Source: Citreimonas salinaria (GTDB lineage Bacteria > Pseudomonadota > Alphaproteobacteria > Rhodobacterales > Rhodobacteraceae). Taken from it: a stretch of 53,757 nucleotides of DNA. Below, piece by piece: positions 1 to 8,163 of this stretch. The notes beneath the pieces were generated by a model. The model was not told where the DNA came from. It ran no database searches and was given only the letters and a program-made list of their open reading frames with translations. The stretch covers positions 1 through 53,757 of the forward strand of contig NZ_FNPF01000020.1 in the NCBI RefSeq assembly GCF_900107235.1, read 5' to 3'. Numbering within the stretch: position 1 is the first letter of the stretch; the number at the start of each line of letters is the position of its first letter. The translations under genes were made by a program, and so were the position numbers.

Positions 1-144
1 AGGGCGGCCGAGCCGACCTTCATGCGGCGCCAGCCAGGCCATTTCCTTGTCTACCCAGATCAGCATCGAGCCGCGCTTGCGCAACGCGGCGTTATAGCTG
101 GACCAGTTCGTCGTGCGGTAGCGGGCGGGAGGAGGCTTGCTCAT
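1..144 (-). CDS. IS5-family transposase, N-terminal part (runs off the window)
   Basis: The 48 residues from the ATG at 144 down to the window edge begin MSKPPPARYRTTNWSSYNAA and continue with a LIWVDKEMAWLAPHEGR-type stretch. This is the characteristic N-terminus of IS5-family DDE transposases. The reading frame is open to base 1, so the gene continues outside the window. Its upstream end faces the Pel locus, and the IS terminus lies near 193-210. The matching C-terminal end of an element in the same orientation is at the right edge of the window. Confidence 0.85.
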   Translation of the reverse strand, partial: MSKPPPARYRTTNWSSYNAALRKRGSMLIWVDKEMAWLAPHEGRLGRP

Positions 145-192
145 GCGACCCGTCTAACCGCATGGATTCGCGATGTGAATCGCCCGCAGTCA

Positions 193-210
193 GAGTTACG
201 CAACAACGCC
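193..210. repeat. Terminal inverted repeat of the left IS5-family element
   Basis: GAGTTACGCAACAACGCC lies upstream of the transposase start. Its reverse complement differs at one base from GGCATTGTTGCGTAACTC at 53660-53677 on the right edge. This pairing marks the point where the IS ends and unique sequence starts. Bases 211-306 hold no gene and no promoter that I can support. Confidence 0.7.
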
Positions 211-306
211 ATCCTATTGGGGTGGAAGCCCACTCGACCTGCCGAATCGCCAGCGGCCCTTGCCGATGGTGCGTTTTGTTTGGGCAGCAGCGCATAATGT
301 GCAAAT

Positions 307-1899
307 ATGGGCTGTCCAGGCGTTGTCTGCGGCGCCTGGCAGGTTGGCTCGGCTTCGATGCGGGCGTTTTTTATGCGAGAGATTGTCCTGTCGTTTAACG
401 ATTTGCAGCGGAACGGCGTCGATGATGTGCAGCGAGATGTCGCTGACGTGTGCCTCATTCTTGAAGGTTGCTATCCGTTCGTTTTCGGAGGCGTAAGCAG
501 TTGGAGCCACTCGCTGATCAAGTCGCTCCCGGAGACGACATTCCATATCATCTCCATCCAGCCAGGCGGCGTGGAACTGAAATCGAGATACGATCCCTTG
601 CCGAACATCACCGGATACACAACGGTGGTCTTGGCAGGAGAGAAACGTCTTCCGAAAGCGACCTTCCGGGGCGACAAGCGGCCGGCGGAATTGCTGCGCA
701 AGTCCCTGTTTGATGCATCAAAGGAGGATTTCGACCATCTAGTCGAGCTGCTTTCGCCAAATGGTCGCAAGAGCGCGGCCAGCGAGAGGGACTACTGGAA
801 TCTTACGCGTGACATGTATACAAGTCTCGCGCCGGCGACCTCTTTCCAGCAATTCTTCTGGGTCTGGCACACGCTGCTGAACAGCGTCGCGGAGGTTCTC
901 AGTTGTGAGGCCCCGCATGCACGCGTTTATCACGCAATCTCCACCGGATACGCGGGATTGCTCGGAGCTGCTGCCCAAAAGCGCACGGGACGGCCTCTGC
1001 TTTTGACCGAGCACGGCATCTACACGAACGAACGCACGGTCGAGCTTATGGCGGCCAGCGCCCTTCACGACAGCTTCGAGAACGATCCCTACCTCTCTGA
1101 TCCGCGGGGCGATGCGCGGGATGTCTGGGTTCGGGCCTTTGAGTGCATGGGCATACTCTGCTATGAAAGGAGTGACCGTATCATCAGCCTTTCTTGCAGC
1201 GGACGAACAGCACAGATCCGCCTTGGGGCTCCCGCCGAGAAGACGCAGGTGATCGCAAACGGAATCGACCTGCACCGGTTCAAGCGCATAGAGCTGAAGC
1301 CACCCGACGACCGCCAGATTGTCGCCTTTATCGGCCGCGTGGTGGCCATCAAGGACGTCGAGACGTTCATCCGCGCGATGGACATCGTCCTCAAATCTGA
1401 TCCTGACGTCAGCGGATGGATTGTGGGCCCAGAGGACGAGGAGCCGCATTATGCCGAAAAATGCCGCCAACTGGTGTCCTCGCTCGGAATCGGAGATCGG
1501 CTCAAGTTTCTCGGGATGCGCGATGTGGTGCAGATCATCGGGCAGGTCGACATGGTTGTTTTGACAAGCCTGAGCGAAGCGCAACCGCTCACTCTTCTTG
1601 AGGCGGGCGCGGCCGGATTGCCGTGCGTAGCCAGCGATGTCGGAAGCTGTCGGGAAATCCTCCATGGCGACGAGGGGGACCCACCGGGGGGCTACGTGAC
1701 CGAACTGATGTCGCCCACGGAAACCGCGACGGCGATCAGGAAACTGCTCGCTGATCCCGCGGAGGCCCGCGCGATGGGTGCCACGCTTCAGGCCCGGATA
1801 TGCGCGAACTACGGGCTTCACATGATGCGCGAAGCCTATTCCGGTCTTTACCGAGCCCATGCCAGCGCCTCGACCGCGCAAGACCCGTCGGAGGCTTGA
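307..1899 (+). CDS. pelF: Pel polysaccharide glycosyltransferase PelF
   Basis: Cytosolic GT4-family glycosyltransferase that polymerises the Pel chain (GalNAc/GlcNAc-type sugar) from UDP-sugars. The PelF signature DVCLILEGCYPFVFGGVSSW occurs near residues 46-65. The GT-B C-terminal half carries IANGIDLHRF, FIGRVVAIKDVETFI and the GT4 E-x7-E motif in SEAQPLTLLEAGAAGLP. Length (530 aa) is close to known PelF (about 500). The start is uncertain: ATG at 307, 358 or 373 and GTG at 427 are all possible, and homology to PelF only begins just after 427. pelG starts two bases after the stop, so the pair is co-translated. The rest of the Pel machinery is on the opposite strand, converging on this pair. 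Confidence 0.92.
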   Translation: MGCPGVVCGAWQVGSASMRAFFMREIVLSFNDLQRNGVDDVQRDVADVCLILEGCYPFVFGGVSSWSHSLIKSLPETTFHIISIQPGGVELKSRYDPLPNITGYTTVVLAGEKRLPKATFRGDKRPAELLRKSLFDASKEDFDHLVELLSPNGRKSAASERDYWNLTRDMYTSLAPATSFQQFFWVWHTLLNSVAEVLSCEAPHARVYHAISTGYAGLLGAAAQKRTGRPLLLTEHGIYTNERTVELMAASALHDSFENDPYLSDPRGDARDVWVRAFECMGILCYERSDRIISLSCSGRTAQIRLGAPAEKTQVIANGIDLHRFKRIELKPPDDRQIVAFIGRVVAIKDVETFIRAMDIVLKSDPDVSGWIVGPEDEEPHYAEKCRQLVSSLGIGDRLKFLGMRDVVQIIGQVDMVVLTSLSEAQPLTLLEAGAAGLPCVASDVGSCREILHGDEGDPPGGYVTELMSPTETATAIRKLLADPAEARAMGATLQARICANYGLHMMREAYSGLYRAHASASTAQDPSEA

Positions 1900-1900
1900 C

Positions 1901-3319
1901 ATGGCGGGAATCGGATTCCGGCTTGAACGGCTGGCGGTCGAAGGCGGACTGGCGGGCGGCATCATTGCCGTCTTCACCGGCGCCCTCCTTGCGTCCGGGT
2001 ACTACCTCCTGACCATCTTCGGCGTTGGCGTCAGCGGCGCGGTCTCGCGCGCCGTCGGAGACCCGGCCGTGGCGGAGGATTTCCGCCTCATGACGATCTA
2101 CGCTTTCGCCATCGCATCAATCGCAAGCGCGGCCGCGCTTCTGCCCGCGACTCGGCAATTCGCGGACGCGCTCTATGAGCGGAAGCCCGGGGTTGCGCCA
2201 GCTCTTCTGTTCGCCAGCTTCGTGGTCACCGGTGCGGCTGCAGCGCTTCTGGCCGCCATCGTCTTCGGTGCAGTCCTTCGCCAGCCGCCGGAAGTCACGG
2301 TCACCGGAGCCCTCTACGCTGCGCTGATCGCGATGATCTGGGCGGTCTCGACCTATTGCAGCGCCGTGTTCGCAATCCGCGCTGTGCTCATGAGCTACTT
2401 CGTAGGAACGCTGGCAGGCGTGCTCGGAACCATCGTCGTCAGTCTTATGGAAGGTGGGGCTCCTGCCATGGCGCTGGCCTATGCCGCCGGGCTCTCGATT
2501 AGCCTCGGCGCGCTCGTCTCGGTCTTTCTCGGCGCCTTCCCGTTTCCGATCAAGTCGGTCAGGACAGCGGTCGCGACTCTGCTTGGTAGCGTGTCTCAAT
2601 TCCGGTTCCTGTCCGTTGGAGCCTTCATGGGCACCCTCGCGATCTGGGCGAGCACGCTGATGATCTGGCTGTCGGAGGATGGCGAGACCAATGCTTCTGG
2701 ATTCCGGGCCGCCGAACTCTACGACACGCCCCATTTCTTCGGTCTCCTGTCGCTGGTCCCGGGCTTCGCGCTTCTGCTCGTCTTCTTCGAGACCTCGGTG
2801 TTCCGGTCGCTGAGGCGCCATCACGACCTGATCGAGAGCCATGCTGCCCTTGAGGAACTGGAGACGTCGGCGGAAGAGCTGCATTCGACGACGTTGCGGG
2901 GCATCACGATACTGACCGCCATTCAGGTCGTGATCGCGATCGTGTTCGTTTTCGCGGCTCCGATCGCGGCAGAGGCAAACTTCATCCAGTTGCGCCAGGT
3001 CTCGGTCATGCAGATCACCGCGCTGGGATCGGTGATGCACCTGCTCATCATCCTGTCGTCCATGGTGCTCATCTATCTGGACGCAAGCCGGCTGTTCTGT
3101 TTCGTGCAGGCGGTGTTCCTGTTCGGGACGATCACTGCGTCAGGTCTCGCGTTGCCGCTGGGTGAGCGCTTTTTTGGCATCGGCTATCTCGCCGGCGCGT
3201 CGGCGGGAGCGTTGGCAGGGCTGCTGTCGGCCCAGCATGTCCTCGGCCAGCTCAACGCGCACATCTTCATGGGCGCCGCGCGGCGCGTTCACTCGGCCTT
3301 GGGAAGGCTGCGGAGCTGA
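1901..3319 (+). CDS. pelG: Pel polysaccharide inner-membrane transporter PelG
   Basis: Polytopic membrane protein of the MOP/Wzx-like flippase superfamily that moves the Pel polymer across the inner membrane together with PelD, PelE and PelF. The N-terminus MAGIGFRLERL followed by a long hydrophobic stretch and LLASGYYLLTIF matches the conserved PelG start (MAGIGFELRKL...SGPW). About 12 hydrophobic segments run along the 472 residues, a normal length for PelG. The ATG at 1901 is chosen because that motif begins there and because it sits two bases after the pelF stop; a longer reading from 1859 is only frame overlap. The 3' end overlaps by 31 bp the end of the convergent hydrolase gene. Confidence 0.9.
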   Translation: MAGIGFRLERLAVEGGLAGGIIAVFTGALLASGYYLLTIFGVGVSGAVSRAVGDPAVAEDFRLMTIYAFAIASIASAAALLPATRQFADALYERKPGVAPALLFASFVVTGAAAALLAAIVFGAVLRQPPEVTVTGALYAALIAMIWAVSTYCSAVFAIRAVLMSYFVGTLAGVLGTIVVSLMEGGAPAMALAYAAGLSISLGALVSVFLGAFPFPIKSVRTAVATLLGSVSQFRFLSVGAFMGTLAIWASTLMIWLSEDGETNASGFRAAELYDTPHFFGLLSLVPGFALLLVFFETSVFRSLRRHHDLIESHAALEELETSAEELHSTTLRGITILTAIQVVIAIVFVFAAPIAAEANFIQLRQVSVMQITALGSVMHLLIILSSMVLIYLDASRLFCFVQAVFLFGTITASGLALPLGERFFGIGYLAGASAGALAGLLSAQHVLGQLNAHIFMGAARRVHSALGRLRS

Positions 3320-4401
3320 TTCACGGCATTGGCGTCCGCCAGCACCGGGAGCGTCAGGCTCGCCAGGTCGCTCCGGCCGAAGGTTCCCAGCATACGGTTC
3401 TCCCTCAAGCGCTGAACGACAAGGCTCCTCTGCCCGGGATCCGTGACGTATTCGATCACGAGCACCGGAAGGCCGTCGTTCGTCGCAAGCCTGAGTTGCC
3501 GGAGTGACCAGCTCACCATGCCGGGGTCGTTCGGCTGCCCCTCGCCGGGGACGCCGAAGAAGAGATCCTCCTTCACGATGGCGTCGATGGTCGAGCGGTA
3601 TCTGGCGCTGTCGAGGAGGTTCTCGGCATTATTGGGAATGATCAGGAAGCCCGGCGTACGCGCCCGCGCGTAGCTCGCGATCCGTTCCACCAGCGCATAC
3701 ATGTCCGACTGCGCCCGGGCCCCACGGCCCGGCCAGTCCATGTACTTGTCGACGCCGTCCATGAACACGCCATCGAAACCTGCCGCAAGAATGCGGTCGA
3801 GTTTGGCGCGCGGCGTCCCGAACAGGATGGCCTGCCATTCGGATGTCCAATACGCCGTGTAGAAGTGGTTTGCCCAGTTTGGGTTCGCGGGGCCTACCCA
3901 GCTCGGGGGATTGCTATTCCATTCGCTACGCCAGTAGTCGCGATAGGTCTCGGCCTCGCCGATGTTGATGTAGGCCACCACCGCCCGGCGCGACCCGTCT
4001 GGCTGGGTCCTGAGGCGCTCGACGTCCCTCCGGTCGACCCCTGTCGGGTCGATGATGACCAGATCCGTGTCCGACCGATTAATCGCCGCTAGGTTGGTAC
4101 TGGTCAACTTGACCGAGAACCGCTGGATCTGAAGGGTCATGCTTTCAGCGTCCGTCGAGACGGCTTCGGCCGTCGGCTGCGCCGCCTGATTTCCCGAGAC
4201 CTCGGATGCGCCCGGTGCGCTGACGCAGCCCGCGACGACGGCGACGGCAACGGCGGCGGGCATGCATCCCACCGGGATGCGCCTCCTTGCCCAGATGCGC
4301 TGGACTGAACTAACGGCATGCTTGTTCCAAGGCACGGGCGTGGCTCCTCTCGTTGTGGTAAGCGCGCTGCCCGGCCAAGGCGTGTCATCACGTGAGGACA
4401 C
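3289..4401 (-). CDS. GH114/PelA-hydrolase-type endo-alpha-1,4-polygalactosaminidase, predicted lipoprotein
   Basis: Predicted secreted glycoside hydrolase acting on alpha-1,4-linked galactosamine polymers, which matches Pel chemistry. Family hallmarks are AVVAYINIGEAETYRDYW, the acidic catalytic stretch GFDGVFMDGVDKY and a TIM-barrel-sized domain (about residues 90-360). The N-terminus has a hydrophobic run ending in VVAGC, a plausible lipobox, so the enzyme is probably membrane-anchored. The start is either ATG 4401 or ATG 4263; 4263 gives a short signal peptide directly before the lipobox. In Pseudomonas this hydrolase is the N-terminal domain of PelA, whereas here it is a separate gene, as in Gram-positive Pel loci. 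It is the last gene of the minus-strand Pel set, and about 190 bases (or about 320 with the inner start) separate it from the TPR gene. Confidence 0.85.
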   Translation of the reverse strand: MSSRDDTPWPGSALTTTRGATPVPWNKHAVSSVQRIWARRRIPVGCMPAAVAVAVVAGCVSAPGASEVSGNQAAQPTAEAVSTDAESMTLQIQRFSVKLTSTNLAAINRSDTDLVIIDPTGVDRRDVERLRTQPDGSRRAVVAYINIGEAETYRDYWRSEWNSNPPSWVGPANPNWANHFYTAYWTSEWQAILFGTPRAKLDRILAAGFDGVFMDGVDKYMDWPGRGARAQSDMYALVERIASYARARTPGFLIIPNNAENLLDSARYRSTIDAIVKEDLFFGVPGEGQPNDPGMVSWSLRQLRLATNDGLPVLVIEYVTDPGQRSLVVQRLRENRMLGTFGRSDLASLTLPVLADANAVNQLRSLPKAE

Positions 4402-4586
4402 TCTACGCGGGGAACATACGGGTTGCAGGCGTTCGTGCCAACGCTGTTCCCGTCGCAGAGGTCATCACGGCGGCCAATTCCGCGGGGCGCGGCTTCGACC
4501 AATGAGCGGCTCAATCCGCCGCGAGGCTTGGCGCAAGGTCGTCTCGACGGGGCGCCGCGCGACCCTATACCTTGCCATCCTGTAGC

Positions 4587-5252
4587 CTATCGCCACTCTG
4601 CCACCCTTCTGGCGGCTTCCTCAGTATGGCCGGCCTGCTGAAGAAGTGTCTGGAATTGCAGCCGCGCGACCGGGTCGAGCAGTGCGCCGTTGCCATCCAG
4701 CGTCCGATAGACGCTCACGCTCGTGCTGCGATCTCCGCTTGCGGCAAGAAGCGCCGCGTAACGATGCGCGCCGGCGCTGTCGAGGCCACCCTCCCTCCAC
4801 AACTCTGAGAGGAAACCGAGTTCGCCGGCCACGTCCCTGTTCGCACGCAGCCAGCCTGCGACATACAGTTGCTCGTCGGGCGACAGGCTTATCGCGGGCA
4901 GCGTCAGAAACAGCTCGATCGCCTCGCGGGGCCTTCCCATCGAAACATGGTGCCGTGCGAGCTCATGGATCGCCCCAGGCGCGCCGCCCGAAATCTCCAC
5001 CCGTTCCCGCAATGTCGACCCGGCGGCATCCATGTCGCCCAGGTGCATCTGGATCAGCGCCAGCACCCGCGCCGCCCGCTCATCCGATGGCGCCTCGGCG
5101 CGTGCCGCCTCCGCCGCAGAAAGGGCAGCCATGGGGTTGACATCGCGCATCAGGAACCATGCCTGATCGCTGCGGCTCGGCACCAGCATTACGGCGGCCA
5201 CCGCGAGCACCACCGCGAGAGCCGCAACCGGATATCCGCTGCCCAAGCGCAT
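4587..5252 (-). CDS. Membrane-anchored TPR protein of the Pel locus (PelB TPR-like)
   Basis: One N-terminal membrane segment (about residues 8-26, YPVAALAVVLAVAAVMLVP) is followed by helical repeats with TPR spacing, for example ALIQMHLGDMDAAGSTLRER and HHVSMGRPREAIELFLTLPA. It starts 8 bp after the pelA stop in the same orientation. Pseudomonas PelB has an N-terminal anchor and TPR region followed by a 16-strand barrel. This 221-residue protein resembles only the anchor and TPR part. I infer that it binds or positions the deacetylase PelA in the periplasm. It could also be a second PelE-like TPR protein. No barrel follows it. Confidence 0.6.
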   Translation of the reverse strand: MRLGSGYPVAALAVVLAVAAVMLVPSRSDQAWFLMRDVNPMAALSAAEAARAEAPSDERAARVLALIQMHLGDMDAAGSTLRERVEISGGAPGAIHELARHHVSMGRPREAIELFLTLPAISLSPDEQLYVAGWLRANRDVAGELGFLSELWREGGLDSAGAHRYAALLAASGDRSTSVSVYRTLDGNGALLDPVARLQFQTLLQQAGHTEEAARRVAEWR

Positions 5253-5260
5253 TTCCGCCT

Positions 5261-7531
5261 CTAGTCCCAGCAGCTTATGTCGAGCGTGGTCATCTGCCCG
5301 ACAGCCGACGGCAGCCGGATATCCAGTCGTCCGTCCCGGGTGGTCAGGACCTCGTCCAGCAGGACGCCGCCGTCCCGTCTTGCGACCACGCCGACGGTGC
5401 GGGCGCCGATGTCGGCGATCTGAAGTTGGCCCTCGCCGAAGCCCTCAGCCGTGAGCGCGACGTTGCACCCGTCGGCGGTGAAGCGGGTGACTTCCCAGCT
5501 GGCTTCGACCAGATGAGGAAACGGCCTTCGTGCCGCAGAAAGCTTCAGTCGCGGGCTCTCCACTGTAGGGTCGAGGCTCACATACAAGGCATCGCCGACC
5601 ATGCGTTGCCCGATCACGCCCGAACTGGCCATGAAATCGACCCGGAGCGCCCCTGGCCGGTCGATGCGCAGCGTCTGAAGATCCCCCCGGTCGCGGATCG
5701 TCCATTCGCGCTCGTCCGTTCTGGTAATCTCGGCGGAGAAGAACCCGATCACGGTGTCGATGTAGCGCGACGGGAATACATGAATGAACTCGTCCGAGGC
5801 GGCCAGTTTATGAAGATGGACAAGCGCCTCCAGGCTCGCATGCCGTTCGCCGGTGAAGGTGTGATAGTAGAGGTTGAACGGTTTCAGCCGCCTTGGGGCG
5901 CCGGTGCGCTCGACCGTTTCCTCGACAAGACGCATGGCGTGGTAATTCCGCATCCAGCCATCGGTGTAGGTGTTGTCGTTGGCGTTGCCGGTGTAGACCT
6001 GCCAGTGTGCGCCAACCTGCCGGCCGAGGGGCGACAGATAGGCCATCGAAGGATAGACGCTGTCGAACCGGCTGTCGCCTCCGTTGATATTACGCACCCC
6101 GGCAGAGACCGTCGCTTCCATCGCGGCCGGGAAAGGCCGCGTGTCGCCGGTCCAGTAGAAGGCCTGCGCGGTCTTTCCCTCGGGCGCGAGCGAATTGGCG
6201 ATCGCGATGGCCTCGTCGATTTCCTCATCGAGCGAAAAGGGTCTTTCGAGATACGCGCGCGGAAGAAAGATGTCGTAGCCGAGGAGCACGGGAAGGCTCA
6301 GGAGGTCCTGCTCGGCCCGGAGCCATCCGGCGAGCACGTCGATCGGGGCGTCCTGCAACTCCGCAATCTGCTCGTTGATGAGGTCCAGTTCGGCCTCACG
6401 ATCATAATCCTCGAAATACCACCAGAAGAACGGGTGCGTGTATCCGTGCGCTGCGACTTCAACGTTCTGTAGCGCGAACGCCTCCCGCGCGAGGCGGGCC
6501 GCATCTTCGCTCGCTCCGAAGTCCGGATCTACATCGCCGCCGATCAGGCCGACACCGACCGGAAACTCGGGAAACGCCCGCAGGATGTGCTCGTTGATGA
6601 TCTCGGCCGACAGCGGTTGCGCGTTCCACGGCAGCGGGATCTCGGACCGATTGTTCCAGCCGTCGCCATCTATGTGGCTGAAATACAGCCTGCGCCCCGA
6701 CAGCGTCGTCGTGTCAGGCACGGGCCGAACCTCGAGCCCGAAGGCCCTTTCGAAGAAGGCGAAAGGATCTATGAGCCATTGGATCCAGTCGATCTCGGGC
6801 AGTGTACAGAGGGCGTAGTGTGCGTGCGCGAAAGCGCCCGCGTCGCTGATGGTGACAAGGCTGCTGTCCATCTCGGCTCCATCCAGGCGAGCGCGGATCG
6901 CCAGGTGGGTCGTGACGTCGTCCCGCGTCGGCAGGAGAACGGGGAACGCCGGCAGCACCGCGTCAGGCTCGCACTCGAAACCCACCAGATCCCGGTCGAA
7001 GACGACGACGGAGGCGTCGAAGGTTACGGGCACGAAGGTGCGCTCCTCCAAACCGTGGATGGCGTAGAGATCATCCACGACCTCGCCGCCTGACACTGGA
7101 AGGCCGGATGTGCCGATGGTCGCAATGGGGATGCCCCGACGCTGCGCCTCGCGCATCCACGAAAGAAAGGCCTCCGGTTCTGCCACAGGTTCCCGAAACC
7201 ACGAGACGATGAAGTCGGCGCGGACCTCCGACCAGTCGGGCATGCCTGCCGCCACGTCCCGGTACGACACCCTCAGTCCGAGGTGGTTGAGTGGAAACTC
7301 GGCAAAACGATGGATGTGCGAGTTGGCGACGCTTTCCTCCTCGCGGCTGTCGTAGAGGGCGAGAACGTCCCTGTTCACAGGCTGGGCCAAGGCCGGAACC
7401 GTGAAACAGATCGACAGGAAAAAGCCGATCTGCCGCGCAAAACGGGTGCCGAAGCAACCAATTGAGAGACTTCGGCCCGACGAAAGGCGGGTCGGATGCG
7501 GCCTTGCCATGATTCTCTTGAACCCGATCAT
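5261..7531 (-). CDS. pelA: Pel polysaccharide deacetylase PelA, deacetylase-only form
   Basis: Periplasmic de-N-acetylase that makes Pel cationic. A signal peptide is visible (ARQIGFFLSICFTVPALAQP, about residues 33-52). The CE4-like deacetylase core has the metal and catalytic motifs LYFSHIDGDGWNN and VEVAAHGYTHPFFWW (HxxxH). A C-terminal beta-rich region follows. The first about 250 residues (DVLALYDSREE...) resemble the middle region of PelA, but the N-terminal hydrolase domain of Pseudomonas PelA is absent and is encoded separately at 3289-4401. The ATG at 7531 overlaps the pelE stop as ATGA. Length is 756 aa, against about 950 for the two-domain PelA. Confidence 0.88.
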   Translation of the reverse strand: MIGFKRIMARPHPTRLSSGRSLSIGCFGTRFARQIGFFLSICFTVPALAQPVNRDVLALYDSREEESVANSHIHRFAEFPLNHLGLRVSYRDVAAGMPDWSEVRADFIVSWFREPVAEPEAFLSWMREAQRRGIPIATIGTSGLPVSGGEVVDDLYAIHGLEERTFVPVTFDASVVVFDRDLVGFECEPDAVLPAFPVLLPTRDDVTTHLAIRARLDGAEMDSSLVTISDAGAFAHAHYALCTLPEIDWIQWLIDPFAFFERAFGLEVRPVPDTTTLSGRRLYFSHIDGDGWNNRSEIPLPWNAQPLSAEIINEHILRAFPEFPVGVGLIGGDVDPDFGASEDAARLAREAFALQNVEVAAHGYTHPFFWWYFEDYDREAELDLINEQIAELQDAPIDVLAGWLRAEQDLLSLPVLLGYDIFLPRAYLERPFSLDEEIDEAIAIANSLAPEGKTAQAFYWTGDTRPFPAAMEATVSAGVRNINGGDSRFDSVYPSMAYLSPLGRQVGAHWQVYTGNANDNTYTDGWMRNYHAMRLVEETVERTGAPRRLKPFNLYYHTFTGERHASLEALVHLHKLAASDEFIHVFPSRYIDTVIGFFSAEITRTDEREWTIRDRGDLQTLRIDRPGALRVDFMASSGVIGQRMVGDALYVSLDPTVESPRLKLSAARRPFPHLVEASWEVTRFTADGCNVALTAEGFGEGQLQIADIGARTVGVVARRDGGVLLDEVLTTRDGRLDIRLPSAVGQMTTLDISCWD

Positions 7532-8163
7532 GTCGCGGATCGGATCGGCTGCTTCGACGCCCCGACGCGCTCCGCTCGGCCCCCCTTGGCCTCCAGGGCG
7601 CTGAGGGATCGCTCAGCAGCGTAGAAATGGACGATCAGGGATGCCGCCTGACTGCGGATGATTGTGTCGTCGCATCGTACCGCATCGTCCAGAAGTGACC
7701 TCAACAAGGCGTCCTTGCGCCGCGCGATCCAAAGCAGCACCCGCTGGCGATCCTTGAATGTTCCTTCACGGAAGATCTCGACCGCTGAGCGCATGCTGGC
7801 ACCAGCCTGTGGGTTTATTCGGCCGAGGGTGACGTCGTTTGCAAGAGTCCGGTGGCGCGACGCATCCGTGGCACCTCGAAGTTCCTCGTACCATGCCTGC
7901 AGTTGTTCATCCCCAATCCGGTGATGCGCGCGCGTGACGTATGTCGTGGCTGCTGCGATGACGCCGAGCGGCCCGATAAGGCAGACCGGCAGGAGATACC
8001 AGTCGATGCTTTCCGTCCCCGCCGCGCAAGAGCGGACAAGGGCCGCAAAAACGACGATGCTGGCGTGCACAAGGACGATCTGAGCCATACCCTCCGCAAG
8101 GGCGAGGGTCGCCGTCCAGAGTGCTCCGCTCGCAAGCAAGAAGACCGGAAGCAGCGCGATCAT
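7528..8163 (-). CDS. pelE: Pel inner-membrane protein PelE
   Basis: Two N-terminal hydrophobic segments (MIALLPVFLLASGALW..., then DWYLLPVCLIGPLGVIAAATTYVT) are followed by a soluble helical domain of about 120 residues ending at SAT. This is the architecture of PelE, a small membrane protein with a helical-repeat cytosolic part that works with PelD and PelG. The ATG at 8163 is preferred over a longer upstream reading because it overlaps the pelD stop as ATGA and begins the membrane segment. It in turn overlaps pelA by ATGA. The assignment rests on position and architecture more than on conserved residues. Confidence 0.72.
   Translation of the reverse strand: MIALLPVFLLASGALWTATLALAEGMAQIVLVHASIVVFAALVRSCAAGTESIDWYLLPVCLIGPLGVIAAATTYVTRAHHRIGDEQLQAWYEELRGATDASRHRTLANDVTLGRINPQAGASMRSAVEIFREGTFKDRQRVLLWIARRKDALLRSLLDDAVRCDDTIIRSQAASLIVHFYAAERSLSALEAKGGRAERVGASKQPIRSAT

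Noticed and set aside
271-306. A possible promoter upstream of pelF (TTGTTT and CATAAT)
   Set aside because: The spacing is only about 11 bases, too short for a sigma-70 promoter.
4137-4641. Small open frames on both strands between the hydrolase and the TPR gene
   Set aside because: No ribosome-binding site, no recognisable motif, and they overlap the signal-peptide region of the hydrolase.
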